DNA of 64,000 nucleotides from Agromyces subbeticus DSM 16689 (GTDB lineage Bacteria > Actinomycetota > Actinomycetes > Actinomycetales > Microbacteriaceae), in contig NZ_ATXG01000010.1 of NCBI RefSeq assembly GCF_000421565.1, forward strand, positions 62,001 through 126,000, written 5' to 3'. Positions 29,906-39,180 of this stretch are shown in pieces (within the stretch, counting starts at the first letter, position 1; every line of letters begins with the position of its first letter). Made by a program: the position numbers and the translations under genes. The notes under the pieces are model-generated. The model had not been told where the DNA came from, made no database searches, and saw nothing but the letters and a program-made list of their open reading frames with translations.

Positions 29906-31008
29906 CACGAACCGGCCCCGGTGAGTGCGTTGACCCCGGCCACGATGCGGTCGAGATCGTCTTGCGAGAGCGACGGGTGCACGGGAAGGGAGACGACCTG
30001 CTGTGCGGCGCGCTCGGTCTCGGGCAGATCGAGTCCCGGGGCGTAGTGCGCCAGAGACGGAAGGCGGTGATTCGGGATCGGATAGTACACACCGCTGCCG
30101 ATGTTGTGCTCGTTCTTGAGCGCGGCGACGAACCCGTCGCGATCCTCGGCCACTCGAATCGTGTACTGGTGGTAGACGTGCACTGCTCCCGCGGCCACCG
30201 GCGGAACGGTCACACCGCGGAGGTTCGCGTCGAGGAACGCGGCGTTCGCCTGCCGCCGAGCCGTCCAGTCCATGACCTTGGTGAGCTGCACGCGGCCGAT
30301 GGCTGCATGAATGTCCGTCATACGGGCGTTGAAGCCGATGACCTCGTTCTCGTACTGACGTTCCATGCCCTGATTGCGCAGCAACTTGACGTTGCGCACC
30401 AGTTCGGGCGTGGCGCACGTGACCATTCCACCCTCACCGCTCGTCATGTTCTTGGTGGGGTACAGGCTGAACATCGCGAACGTGCCGAAGGTTCCGACCC
30501 GGCGTCCATCGAGTTCGGCTGCATGCGCCTGCGCGGCGTCCTCGAAGAGGAGGATGCCGTGCTTGTCGGCGATGGCGGCCAGCTCGGTCATGCGTGCCGG
30601 GTGGCCGTAGAGGTGCACGGGCATGATCGCCCGGGTCTTCGAAGTGATCGCGGCCTCGACGGCGACCGGGTCGAGCGAGAACTGTTCGGGTTCGATGTCG
30701 ACGAACACCGGTGTGGCACCGGTCAGGGCGACGGAATTGCCGGTGGCAGCGAACGTGAACGACGGAACGATGACCTCGTCTCCGGGGCCGATCCCGGCGG
30801 CGAGCAGCCCCAAGTGAAGGCCGGAGGTGCCGGAGTTCACGGCGACCGAGGGGCGCCCCGCGACCATCACGTCAGCGAACTCCGCTTCGAACGCAGCAAC
30901 CTCGGGCCCCTGGGCGACCATTCCGGAGCGCATCACCCGGTCGACTGCAGCTCGCTCATCGTCACCGATGATCGGCTTCGCCGCGGGAATGAATGTTTCA
31001 TTCGACAT
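29905..31008 (-). CDS. DegT/DnrJ-type sugar aminotransferase, WlbC/WbpE-like
   Basis: This PLP enzyme would transfer an amino group from glutamate to C3 of the keto-uronic acid made by the oxidoreductase. The 367-residue protein shows SGTSGLHLGL for phosphate binding, Asp157 in LFEDAAQAHAA for the pyridine nitrogen, and the Schiff-base Lys186 in SLYPTKNMTSGEGG. It begins MSNETFIPAAKPIIGDDE, usual for the WbpE group. The gene overlaps the acetyltransferase by 11 bp upstream and the oxidoreductase downstream. Confidence 0.88.
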   Translation of the reverse strand: MSNETFIPAAKPIIGDDERAAVDRVMRSGMVAQGPEVAAFEAEFADVMVAGRPSVAVNSGTSGLHLGLLAAGIGPGDEVIVPSFTFAATGNSVALTGATPVFVDIEPEQFSLDPVAVEAAITSKTRAIMPVHLYGHPARMTELAAIADKHGILLFEDAAQAHAAELDGRRVGTFGTFAMFSLYPTKNMTSGEGGMVTCATPELVRNVKLLRNQGMERQYENEVIGFNARMTDIHAAIGRVQLTKVMDWTARRQANAAFLDANLRGVTVPPVAAGAVHVYHQYTIRVAEDRDGFVAALKNEHNIGSGVYYPIPNHRLPSLAHYAPGLDLPETERAAQQVVSLPVHPSLSQDDLDRIVAGVNALTGAGS

Positions 31009-31609
31009 CGTTCAACTCCATCAGTTCTCCGTTGCGCTCCGCGTAGCGGGCGCTCGTTTCGGGGCAGATCCACAGGCCGTCCGACTCGACGAGGCGCTGG
31101 CCGGATCGTCCGACCCACCCGATGCGACGAGCGGGTACACCTGCCACCAGTGCGAAGTTCGGAACGTCGCGAGTCACCACGGAACCGGCCGCGACGGTCG
31201 CCCACTCGCCGATGTGCACGGGGGCGACGCACACGGCCCGCGCGCCGATCGATGCGCCCCTCGCGATATCGACCCCGACCGGCTGCCAGTCGTGTGCGCT
31301 CTTGAGCGAACCGTCGGGGTTCACGGCACGTGGAAAGGTGTCGTTCGTGAGCACGACACCAGGACCGATGAAGACGCCGTCGGCCAGTTTCGCCGGCTCG
31401 TACACGAGCGCGTAGTTCTGCACCTTGCAGTTATCGCCGAGCTCGACCCCGGTTCCGATGTAGGCACCGCGCCCGATGACGCAGTTCACGCCCAGCACGG
31501 CGCCCTCGCGCACCTGCGCGAGATGCCAGACCGAACTCCCCTCGCCGATTTCGGCGTCGGCGGCGACATCGGCAGAGTCGACGATACGCACGCCGGGGCT
31601 TGAATTCAC
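30998..31609 (-). CDS. Left-handed beta-helix N-acetyltransferase, WlbB/WbpD-like
   Basis: A 203-residue hexapeptide-repeat protein: an N-terminal run of imperfect [LIV]G-x4 turns (ADAEIGEGSSVWHLAQVREGAV, split by loops), then NYALVYEPAKLADGVFIGPGVVLTND and GEWATVAAGSVVTRDVPNFALVAG. These are the acetyl-CoA-dependent WbpD/WlbB features. The enzyme would acetylate the 3-amino group to give UDP-2,3-diacetamido-2,3-dideoxyglucuronic acid. The C-terminus carries WICPETSARY, a common tail of this group. GTG 31609 has AGGAG 5 nt upstream, and TAGACT lies near 31650 on this strand, giving a short leader. Confidence 0.85.
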   Translation of the reverse strand: MNSSPGVRIVDSADVAADAEIGEGSSVWHLAQVREGAVLGVNCVIGRGAYIGTGVELGDNCKVQNYALVYEPAKLADGVFIGPGVVLTNDTFPRAVNPDGSLKSAHDWQPVGVDIARGASIGARAVCVAPVHIGEWATVAAGSVVTRDVPNFALVAGVPARRIGWVGRSGQRLVESDGLWICPETSARYAERNGELMELNDVE

Positions 31610-31666
31610 GGGTGCTCCTGGGGGTCGGACGATCGAGGCACTGCCGATCAGTCTAACCCGCTCTGT

Positions 31667-31672
31667 CAGAAT
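31667..31672 (+). promoter_or_regulatory. -10 hexamer CAGAAT, leaderless-type
   Basis: CAGAAT with 6 nt to the ATG at 31679, within the divergent region shared with the acetyltransferase gene. Confidence 0.4.
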
Positions 31673-31678
31673 GGATGC

Positions 31679-32389
31679 ATGCAGCCCCCCTCACAGCAGA
31701 CCACCGCGGACCCGAAGCGGCACGCGCCCGACACCTGGGTGGTTGTTCCGCTGTTCAATGAATCGACCGTCATCGGCGAGGTCGTCCGAGGGCTGCTCCG
31801 CTCGTTCGATCACGTGGTCTGCATCGATGACGGGAGCACCGACGGCAGCGCCGAAGTCGCGCTCAGGGCGGGCGCCCGTGTGCTTCACCACCCCATCAAC
31901 CTCGGTCAGGGCGCGGCGCTGCAGACCGGGTTCTCCTACGTCGCAACGAAGCCCGAGGCACGATTCGTGGTGACCTTCGACGCCGATGGACAGCACCGCA
32001 TCGAGGATGCACTGGGAATGCTCGACCTCGCCAAGTCCGAGGACGCCGCGATCGTGTTCGGCTCACGCTTCCTCGACACGCGGACGGATCCCGGTGTCCT
32101 CAAGCGCATCATCCTGAAGACCGCGGTCTCGGTCACGAACCTCACGACCGGCCTGCGCTTGACGGATGCACACAACGGCCTCCGCGTCATCCGCAGCGAT
32201 GCCGTGGAACGCATCCACCTCGATCAGGATCGCATGGCGCACGCAACCGAGATCGTTCTCAAGCTCGGGCGTACCGGGCTCCCGTGGCGCGAATACCCCG
32301 TCGAATTGCTCTACACCGACTATTCGAAGGCGAAGGGCCAGTCCGTGCTGAACTCCGTGAACATCCTCGTCGATCTGCTGGTGCGATGA
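31679..32389 (+). CDS. GT2 glycosyltransferase, DPM1-like without membrane helices
   Basis: The 236-residue protein opens WVVVPLFNESTVIGEVVRGLL and carries CIDDGSTDGS and FDADGQHRIED, where Asp101 and Asp103 form the DxD metal site. The sequence is like dolichol- or undecaprenyl-phosphate sugar synthases, but there are no C-terminal helices. Such short enzymes are usually paired with a small DUF2304 membrane protein, which is exactly what follows, overlapping by ATGA. Together they probably make a polyprenyl-phosphate-linked sugar donor. This would give the locus a second such donor besides the enzyme at 6961. Confidence 0.82.
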   Translation: MQPPSQQTTADPKRHAPDTWVVVPLFNESTVIGEVVRGLLRSFDHVVCIDDGSTDGSAEVALRAGARVLHHPINLGQGAALQTGFSYVATKPEARFVVTFDADGQHRIEDALGMLDLAKSEDAAIVFGSRFLDTRTDPGVLKRIILKTAVSVTNLTTGLRLTDAHNGLRVIRSDAVERIHLDQDRMAHATEIVLKLGRTGLPWREYPVELLYTDYSKAKGQSVLNSVNILVDLLVR

Positions 32390-32748
32390 CCATGATGTGG
32401 ATCCAGATCCTTCTCGTCGTCGGCGTCATCCTCGCCGGCATCTTCCTCGCCCGCCCTGCTCGTGGCGACAGCCACCTGGCGTTACGCAGACTCTTCATGC
32501 TGCTGTTCGTGATCGTTGCGGTCGTGTCGATCATGGTCCCGCAGTGGCTCACCTGGCTCGCCAATCTCGTCGGAGTGGGCCGGGGCGCCGACCTGCTGCT
32601 CTACGCGCTCGTGCTCGCCTTCCTGGTGACTGTCGCGACGAGCTATCGCCACAACGTCGCGACGAACCGCAAGCTCACCCTTCTGGCCAGGGAGATCACG
32701 CTCGCCCGGGCCGCCGCCGAAGACGCGGGTCGAGGCGACGCCGCCTAG
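32386..32748 (+). CDS. DUF2304 membrane protein
   Basis: A 120-residue protein with three hydrophobic helices (MMWIQILLVVGVILAGIFLA, then LFMLLFVIVAVVSIMVP, then LLLYALVLAFLVTVATSY) and a charged C-terminal helix (NRKLTLLAREITLARAAAED). This is the DUF2304 pattern. It overlaps the GT2 stop by 4 bp (ATGA), the usual arrangement, and may anchor or assist that enzyme. Its stop overlaps that of the convergent membrane protein by 4 bp. Confidence 0.8.
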   Translation: MTMMWIQILLVVGVILAGIFLARPARGDSHLALRRLFMLLFVIVAVVSIMVPQWLTWLANLVGVGRGADLLLYALVLAFLVTVATSYRHNVATNRKLTLLAREITLARAAAEDAGRGDAA

Positions 32749-34694
32749 TCGCAGGCGTCCACGCGATAGAGCACGGCGTCTCCCTCACGGTCGACCTCGA
32801 CGAATCCGTCCGCGCGATCGAGGCCGAGGAATCCCTCGTACCCGACCCAGCTCGGGAAGCGGAGTTCGTCGGCCGCGTCCTCGAAGAACGTGCCGAAATC
32901 GAGCATCCACTCGATGCCGAGTGCACGCACCGCATCGCACACCTCGGCGTCCTGCGCGGCCTCGTCGAGACGGCTGTTGACGATCGTGCGTGCGTCGAAC
33001 GGGACGGAGTTGAAGTGCGGATTGAGCACCGGCTGTCCGACCAGCGCATAGGCGAAGTTCGTGCCGGTCCACGGGTTGCCCGCGATGAGCCCATCGCCAC
33101 CGGTCGCCTGCGGGAGCCGTTCGATCAACGCGCGTTCATCGATCGAGAGGATCGGAGAGCGATCGGTCAGCGCGTAGGTCATCCGCGCCGTCTCGATCGC
33201 CGAGGTCATCGCCGGCGCCTGCATCCCCGAGTACGCTGCGAGCGCGACGACCGCGGTAACGGTCGCCGCGACTCGACGGCCGGGCCGGTGCCGGGCGAGG
33301 AGTCGCGAGAGCCAGGTCCAGACCGCGAGACCACCCAGTAGCGCCGCCGGGATGCTGAGGACGGCGTAGAAGCTCGCGAGCCTCGGGATGTCCTTGTAGA
33401 AGACGCCGAGGAGCACGTTCCGAAGGTCTGAGGCCGGCAGCACGACTGAAGCGAAGTACAGCAGTGCCCCGATGAACCACATCCCGGCGATCCACCGGCG
33501 ACCCGGCCTGATCGCCGACACCACGACGCCGATCGCGACCAGGAGCGCGAGTCCGATCGCCGGAGGTCCGCCCTCGAAGGTGTACGTCAGGACCTCGAGC
33601 GCTCCCCGCCCGGGCGACGCCTCGGCATCCCACGGCGAGGTGTAGCCGATCGCGCCGAGCTGGCGCCAAGCGACGGCGAAGACGACCAGCACAGCGAGTG
33701 CGCCTGCGAGGATCGCCACCCGGTGCCACGTCTTCGACGTCGCCCGGAAGACCCCGATGAGGGCCGCAGCCACGACGGGCAGCGATGCGGCGACCAGGCC
33801 GAGCACGACCGACGGCTGCGAGAGCAGCATCGCTGCGCACACGGCGGCCAACAGCAGGACCCTGATCGGGGTCGGCGCGGTGAGGGCATCGCCCCGTCCG
33901 AGGACGGACACGACGAGCGCGAGCGCGAGGGGCAGGCAGGCCAAGGCGAGGAAGTACGGGAACAGGACCCCGAACGTGAGCGGGAGCAGCGGGAACCACG
34001 GGAGCGAGGCGCTCACGACGGCCGCGATCCAGATCGCGGTGACGCGGTGGGCTGAGATCACTCGTGCGAGCATCAGCACGCCGCTCGACCACACGATCGT
34101 CGAGACCGCGAGATCGACCGCGTTGGCGGCGGCGGGGATCGACCCGTTTCCGGGAGCCATGGCGACCAGCGAGGTCAGATCGTGCCATGCGGCAGGATAG
34201 ATCGCTCCGGACCCGGTCACGCCCGCGATGGCGAAGGTCGACGCGTTCCCGGTGTCGAGCACGAATCGCACCGCGTTCAGGTGGAAGCCGCTGTCGAACG
34301 TCTGGGAGATCGCGTCAGGGGCGCCGAACGCGAACAGCAACGGTGCGCCGATCGCGAGGACCGCGAACCCGCAGGCGGCGAACACCGACCATCGCCAGGG
34401 TGGACGCACGTCGAGGCGAGCCCGCCACGGCCACCGCCCGCGGAGCACGAGCCGGATGATCGCGAGCACCGCGGCCGCCGTCGCAACCGCCGCGGCGACC
34501 GCCCACGGCGTCCACGCGATGCCGAGGTTGCCGTAGCCGATCGCCAGCGCGGCGAGGAACGCGATCGAGACGGGTCCGGAACCCGCATACAGCAGCAGTC
34601 CGCGCACGCCGAGGAGCCAGAGCGCGAGCGCACCGGGCACGACGAGCCAGGCGATCGCCGCGAGCAGGACCGGCGCGAACTCCAGCCAGGTCAT
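32745..34694 (-). CDS. DUF6541-type multi-spanning membrane protein
   Basis: A 649-residue protein with about 13 helices and an extracytoplasmic C-terminal domain. Visible landmarks are FDSGFHLNAVRFVLDTG and SGAIYPAAWHDLTSL after the first helices, and GNPWTGTNFAYALVGQPVLNPHF in the tail. I recognise this as the actinobacterial DUF6541 family found in wall-polysaccharide loci; a GT-C-type glycosyltransferase or polymerase is the usual guess. It lies 100 bp downstream of galE on the same strand. Nothing in the sequence shows the substrate. Confidence 0.65.
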   Translation of the reverse strand: MTWLEFAPVLLAAIAWLVVPGALALWLLGVRGLLLYAGSGPVSIAFLAALAIGYGNLGIAWTPWAVAAAVATAAAVLAIIRLVLRGRWPWRARLDVRPPWRWSVFAACGFAVLAIGAPLLFAFGAPDAISQTFDSGFHLNAVRFVLDTGNASTFAIAGVTGSGAIYPAAWHDLTSLVAMAPGNGSIPAAANAVDLAVSTIVWSSGVLMLARVISAHRVTAIWIAAVVSASLPWFPLLPLTFGVLFPYFLALACLPLALALVVSVLGRGDALTAPTPIRVLLLAAVCAAMLLSQPSVVLGLVAASLPVVAAALIGVFRATSKTWHRVAILAGALAVLVVFAVAWRQLGAIGYTSPWDAEASPGRGALEVLTYTFEGGPPAIGLALLVAIGVVVSAIRPGRRWIAGMWFIGALLYFASVVLPASDLRNVLLGVFYKDIPRLASFYAVLSIPAALLGGLAVWTWLSRLLARHRPGRRVAATVTAVVALAAYSGMQAPAMTSAIETARMTYALTDRSPILSIDERALIERLPQATGGDGLIAGNPWTGTNFAYALVGQPVLNPHFNSVPFDARTIVNSRLDEAAQDAEVCDAVRALGIEWMLDFGTFFEDAADELRFPSWVGYEGFLGLDRADGFVEVDREGDAVLYRVDACD

Positions 34695-34794
34695 GCCGTG
34701 TGCCGACGCAGGGACTCGGTACAGCGATCTTCAGCGACAGCGGGCTCGTGCGACACGGGCTCCAGTGTATCCGCAGGCATTCGACTCGATCGCC

Positions 34795-35757
34795 TCAACG
34801 AGAGAAGCGATGCGCCTCCCAGGCCGATGCGATGATGTCGCGGAGATCGTGCTGCGCCCGCCAGCCGAGCTCCTCGGTGATCCGCTCGACTCGAGCGACC
34901 ACGGCAGCCGGGTCTCCGGCACGGCGCGAGGCGATCTCGGGCTCGAATGCGATGCCCGTGACCTCGGAGATCATGTCGAGCACTTCGATCACGGAGGTGC
35001 CGACGCCGGTGCCGACATTGAAGACCCGATGGCCTGTGCGTCCGACGAGATGGTCGAGCGCGGCGACATGGGCCTGCGCCAGATCGAGGACGTGCACGTA
35101 GTCGCGGATGGCGGAACCGTCGGGCGTGTCGTAGTCGTCGCCGTAAACGACCGGCGGGAGTCCGCGCCGGATGCGATCGAGCACGATGGTCACGAGGTTC
35201 AGGCTCTCGGGGTCGCCGAGATCCGGCCATCCGGCACCGGCGACGTTGAAGTACCGCAGGCTCGCCGCCGCGATGGGTTCCACGTTGGCGGTGTCGGCGA
35301 GCATCCACTCGCCGATGAGCTTGGTTCGCCCGTACGGGTTGACGGGTCGAGTCGGCGCATCCTCGGCGACCTGCCCCCCGTCGACGTCCCCGTATACGGC
35401 AGCCGACGACGAGAAGACCACTCGCCGCACCTCGGTGCCGTGGAGTGCCCCGAGCAGCGCCGTGAGGCCGCCCACGTTCTGCTGGTAGTACCAACCGGGT
35501 CGTGCGACGGATTCATCCACGCGCTTCCGTGCGGCGAAGTGGATGATCGCGTCCACGCCCTCGTCGCGGATGATCGATCCGAGCTCCTGATCCGCACCGG
35601 GCGCGAGCAGATCGAGTTCATGGAACGCGAGCGCGGCCCTCTCCCCCGATCGCGGCGAGCGCTCGTCGACGATCACGACGCGCTCGCCTCGATCCTGCAG
35701 CAGGCGCGCCACGTGCGAACCGATGTACCCCGCACCGCCGGTCACGAGCGTCGTCAT
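34795..35757 (-). CDS. galE: UDP-glucose 4-epimerase
   Basis: GalE interconverts UDP-glucose and UDP-galactose and so supplies Glf (2514) with substrate. The 320-residue SDR starts MTTLVTGGAGYIGSHVARLL and has IIHFAARKRVDESVARPGWYY, SSSAAVYG, the catalytic NPYGRTKLIGE (YxxxK), LRYFNVAG and DGSAIRDYVHVLDLA, all hallmark GalE blocks. It may also act on UDP-GlcNAc, as some homologues do; the sequence does not settle this. It is transcribed toward the DUF6541 gene and follows the FG-GAP gene by 104 bp. Confidence 0.93.
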   Translation of the reverse strand: MTTLVTGGAGYIGSHVARLLQDRGERVVIVDERSPRSGERAALAFHELDLLAPGADQELGSIIRDEGVDAIIHFAARKRVDESVARPGWYYQQNVGGLTALLGALHGTEVRRVVFSSSAAVYGDVDGGQVAEDAPTRPVNPYGRTKLIGEWMLADTANVEPIAAASLRYFNVAGAGWPDLGDPESLNLVTIVLDRIRRGLPPVVYGDDYDTPDGSAIRDYVHVLDLAQAHVAALDHLVGRTGHRVFNVGTGVGTSVIEVLDMISEVTGIAFEPEIASRRAGDPAAVVARVERITEELGWRAQHDLRDIIASAWEAHRFSR

Positions 35758-35861
35758 CTGGTACCTGCTTCCCGGCGACGAGCGGTCGAAGCAACGGTCG
35801 CTTCGATCCGGATCGGGCCGGACTCGATCCTAGGCGACATGCACGACGCTCCCGGTTGGGA

Positions 35862-38210
35862 TCAGGATATGAGGTCCAGTCCGGACCAGCCCCAGCCGAT
35901 CTGTCGGACGGAGCCCCAACCACCTGCCCCATTGCCCTGGAAGAGCCAGAGCGTGCCGTCGGTCGATCGGGCGAGCACGTCGGACTTCAGGTCGCCATCG
36001 AAGTCGCCGGGGCTGAAGACGTGGTTCATACCGGTCCATCCCTGACCGATCTGCACGCCGTCCATGACTCCGCCACCGCCGTTGCCCGGATACAGGAAGA
36101 TCCTGCCATGCACGTCGATCGCGATCACGTCGCTCCGGCCGTCGCCGTTGAAATCGCCCGGGCTGAACACCGACTTCATGCCCTGCCATCCGTTCCCGAT
36201 CTGGATCGGATCATGGAACTGGCCCGCGCCGTTGCCCGCGTAGAGCCAGAGGGCGCCATTGCCGTCCCGGGCGACGACGTCCGATGCCCTGTCGCCATTC
36301 ATATCGCCGGGACTCAACAATGCAGTGAATGCAGACCAACCGTTGCCTGCGAGGATGGGGCTGGCGAAGCCGCCCCGCCCATCGCTCGGATACCTCCAGA
36401 GGTTGCCGGCTGTGTCGCGAACGAAGACATCGCGGCGCCCATCGCGGTCGAAATCACCCGCGCCGAAGATCGCCGTCGGGGTAACGGCGCCGAACGAGAG
36501 CTGCGCCGACGACAGCCAACCACCGGCGCCGTTCGATGCGTAGAGCGTCGCCAGACCGCCCTTGGTCGCAGCGATCACATCGGATGACCCGTCGCCATTG
36601 AGGTCGCCGAGCCCCGCGCGGATGGGGACGACTCCCCGTGCCGGCTGCCCCGGGCCCACCAGCAGGCGGACCCCGCCCCATGCGGTGCCGACCTGCCTCG
36701 GAGCGCCGAAGATCCCGGGTCCGACCATCGGATAGAGCCAGAGGTTGGCAGTCGAGTTGATCACCAGGAGATCCGGACGTCCGTTGCCGTCGAAGTCCCC
36801 CGGGGACTGGATGGTCGACATTCCCTGCCAGCCGTTGCCGATTCGCATCGGTGCTCCCCAGCTCGCACGACCGTTGCCCGGGTACAGCATCAGATCGCCG
36901 TTCGGTGCTCGGGCGATCACGTCCTCGTTGCCGTCGCCGTTGAAGTCCTCACCACCGAGGAGAGCAGTGAACCCGGTCCAGCCGTTGCCGATCTGCTTGG
37001 GCGGCGCGAACTGCGCGCTGCCGTTGTTGGCGTAGAGCTGCAGATTGCCGGCGGCATCGCGGACTATGAAGTCCTGCGTGCCGTCCGTGTTGAAATCGCC
37101 GGCGCTGAGGAGCGCCGTGGCACCGCTGAACCCGTCGCCGACCTTCATCGTTCCGATGAACCTGCCGAGCCCGTCGGTGCGGTAGATCCAGAGCGAATCG
37201 GCGGCGAGCGCGAGCACATCCCGGTTGCCATCGCCGTCGAGGTCGCCGGCACCGACGACGAAGCGCATCCCGTTCCATCCGACGCCAGTCTGATAAGGGG
37301 TGGTCCAACCACCGCGACCATCGCCGGGGTAGACGGTCAGCGCACCGTTCGAGCCGACCGTGTAGACGACCGGCGTGGTGTTGACCGGCCGCTCGGGCGA
37401 CGGCGATCGGGTCGATCCGAACCAGTCCGTGAACATGCGCCAGAAGTTCCGGTTGCCATAACTCGAGCAGCCGTCGCCCGTGCCGTAGAGATTCGCAAGT
37501 GCCGCGGCATTCGGTCGGTAGGGCGTGTAGACGTAGAGTCCAGCGGTCGCCTGATTGGCGATGTACACCTGCGACGACCCGCACGCGGCGTTCGGATGCC
37601 ACAGGATCGTGTTGTAGCGTCCGGCCTGGTAGCCGCGAATCGACGGGTTGGCGCGGTACTTCTTGAACTGCCACGCGGCGTGGTACAGCTGGTTGAAGAA
37701 GCCGTAGTAGTTCGCGTCGCAATCGGCGGTGTCGGGGCACCCGTAGCCGGTGGCCGACCGGTACTGCCGAGTGGTCGGCCAGTCGTCGCTGACCAGTCCC
37801 TGCTCCTTCTCGAGCAGCACGATGAGCGCCTGCGGGTTGATGCCGCATGCTGCCGCGACCTTGGCGATGATCTGCGCCGCGGATTCGCTGGCCTGCCCCG
37901 TGTACGGCGCGCATCCCTCGGACCTGGCGGGCTGGCTGGTGGTGGCCTGCCGGTAGTCCTTCAGGCAGACGTACCCGGCTCGGCACGAGGGCACGCGAGC
38001 GTTCAGGAAACCCTGCACGTCAGAGGCCGACATCGTCCCGCTGTTGTAGAAGACCTCGTCGGAGATGATCATTCCGGGATCGAAGTCGGCTCCGTTCGCC
38101 GCCGCGGCCGAGCCCGTCGGCGACACGCTGGCGGCCGAACCGACCTGTACCGCCGACACGACGAGCACCGCTGCCAGCGCCGCACCGATCCACTTCCCAC
38201 TGAGCTTCAC
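35862..38210 (-). CDS. Secreted FG-GAP/VCBS repeat protein with an N-terminal lysozyme-like domain
   Basis: A 782-residue exported protein. The signal peptide is MKLSGKWIGAALAAVLVVSA ending about VGSAA. An N-terminal domain of roughly 230 residues (PGMIISDEVFYNSGTMSASD; NPQALIVLLEKEQGLVSDD; ANYYGFFNQLYHAAWQFKKY) has paired cysteines and a Glu-rich helix like lysozyme-type glycan hydrolases. Then come about nine and a half repeats of 50 residues, each with a D-x-D/N-x-D-G calcium loop (as in PGDFNGDGRSDV). It may bind or trim surface glycan. GTG 38210 is chosen since GGGGGA lies 8 nt upstream and gives a proper signal peptide; an ATG at 38219 is the alternative. Confidence 0.7.
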   Translation of the reverse strand: MKLSGKWIGAALAAVLVVSAVQVGSAASVSPTGSAAAANGADFDPGMIISDEVFYNSGTMSASDVQGFLNARVPSCRAGYVCLKDYRQATTSQPARSEGCAPYTGQASESAAQIIAKVAAACGINPQALIVLLEKEQGLVSDDWPTTRQYRSATGYGCPDTADCDANYYGFFNQLYHAAWQFKKYRANPSIRGYQAGRYNTILWHPNAACGSSQVYIANQATAGLYVYTPYRPNAAALANLYGTGDGCSSYGNRNFWRMFTDWFGSTRSPSPERPVNTTPVVYTVGSNGALTVYPGDGRGGWTTPYQTGVGWNGMRFVVGAGDLDGDGNRDVLALAADSLWIYRTDGLGRFIGTMKVGDGFSGATALLSAGDFNTDGTQDFIVRDAAGNLQLYANNGSAQFAPPKQIGNGWTGFTALLGGEDFNGDGNEDVIARAPNGDLMLYPGNGRASWGAPMRIGNGWQGMSTIQSPGDFDGNGRPDLLVINSTANLWLYPMVGPGIFGAPRQVGTAWGGVRLLVGPGQPARGVVPIRAGLGDLNGDGSSDVIAATKGGLATLYASNGAGGWLSSAQLSFGAVTPTAIFGAGDFDRDGRRDVFVRDTAGNLWRYPSDGRGGFASPILAGNGWSAFTALLSPGDMNGDRASDVVARDGNGALWLYAGNGAGQFHDPIQIGNGWQGMKSVFSPGDFNGDGRSDVIAIDVHGRIFLYPGNGGGGVMDGVQIGQGWTGMNHVFSPGDFDGDLKSDVLARSTDGTLWLFQGNGAGGWGSVRQIGWGWSGLDLIS

Positions 38211-38340
38211 GAAACACATCCCCCGAACACCGCGGCACGAGGCGCCGCAGCGCTCTCATGCTATTGGCAGGCCGCGGAGTGGTCGTGTTGTGCGCACGGA
38301 GTGGCGGCGGCGATCATGAAAGGATCCATCGTCGCGCGCC

Positions 38341-39180
38341 TCAGCGTCGATCGGTGGCTGCGCCCCCGGCGATGAAGCGTCGATAGGCGATTCGACGAAT
38401 CGGCTCGGGAACGAATCGATAGAGTCCGCGAACACCCACGTTTCGCAGGAATTCGGTTCGCGTCGTGAAGCGGATGCCGCGCATGGCGCGCTGCAGCGCG
38501 AGTTCGCTGCGCCACTGCTCGCTGCCCCCGCGGCGGGCATACGCACCGGCACCGACGCGGTACATCACGAGCGGTTCGGCGAGGTTGCCGACGGAGGCGC
38601 CCGCGGCGATCATGCGCGCGAACAGCCAGTAGTCCTCCATGAGTCCGAGCGGCTGGTAGCCACCCGCCCGATCGACAGCCGACCGACGGTAGACGACGGT
38701 GGGGTGGCTGAACGGATCGTGGAACCTGGCATACCGCGCAATCTCCACGGGATCGGTCCGCGGCACACGTCGACCGACGATCGAGCCCACATCGTCGAGG
38801 AACTCGAGCATGCCGGTGCCGACGAGCTCGAGGCCGTCTTCGATGAGCGGGAGCTGCTTCGCGAAGCGCTCGGGCAAGGAGATGTCGTCGGCGTCCATGC
38901 GCGCGACGATGTCGTGCGAGCCATGCTCGAGCCCCTCGGTGAGTGCGCGGGCGAGACCGACGTTCTCGGGAATCCTGTGGTGCACGACGGGCACCGGTGA
39001 CGACTCGATGGCTGCACCGATCGCCGCGTCGAGTGCCTCGCCGACGGGCCCGTCCTGAACGAGCACGACTTCGTCGGGCCGCCGCGCCTGCGCCGTCACA
39101 CTCGACGTGAACGCCTTCGTGAAGTGCGCCGCGTCATCGCCGCGGTAGACGGGCATGAGCAGTGTGAACGGTTCGCTCAT
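38341..39180 (-). CDS. Family 2 glycosyltransferase
   Basis: A 279-residue GT-A enzyme: FTLLMPVYRGDDAAHFTKAF, a donor-side VVLVQDGPVG strand, and the metal motif in IVARMDADDISLPERF (about residues 93-97). PLGLMEDYWLFARMIAAG supplies the ED catalytic-base motif. Members with this pattern often transfer rhamnose, galactose or HexNAc in O-antigen-like clusters. Its ATG overlaps the stop of the upstream GT2 gene (ATGA). No membrane helices. Confidence 0.82.
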   Translation of the reverse strand: MSEPFTLLMPVYRGDDAAHFTKAFTSSVTAQARRPDEVVLVQDGPVGEALDAAIGAAIESSPVPVVHHRIPENVGLARALTEGLEHGSHDIVARMDADDISLPERFAKQLPLIEDGLELVGTGMLEFLDDVGSIVGRRVPRTDPVEIARYARFHDPFSHPTVVYRRSAVDRAGGYQPLGLMEDYWLFARMIAAGASVGNLAEPLVMYRVGAGAYARRGGSEQWRSELALQRAMRGIRFTTRTEFLRNVGVRGLYRFVPEPIRRIAYRRFIAGGAATDRR

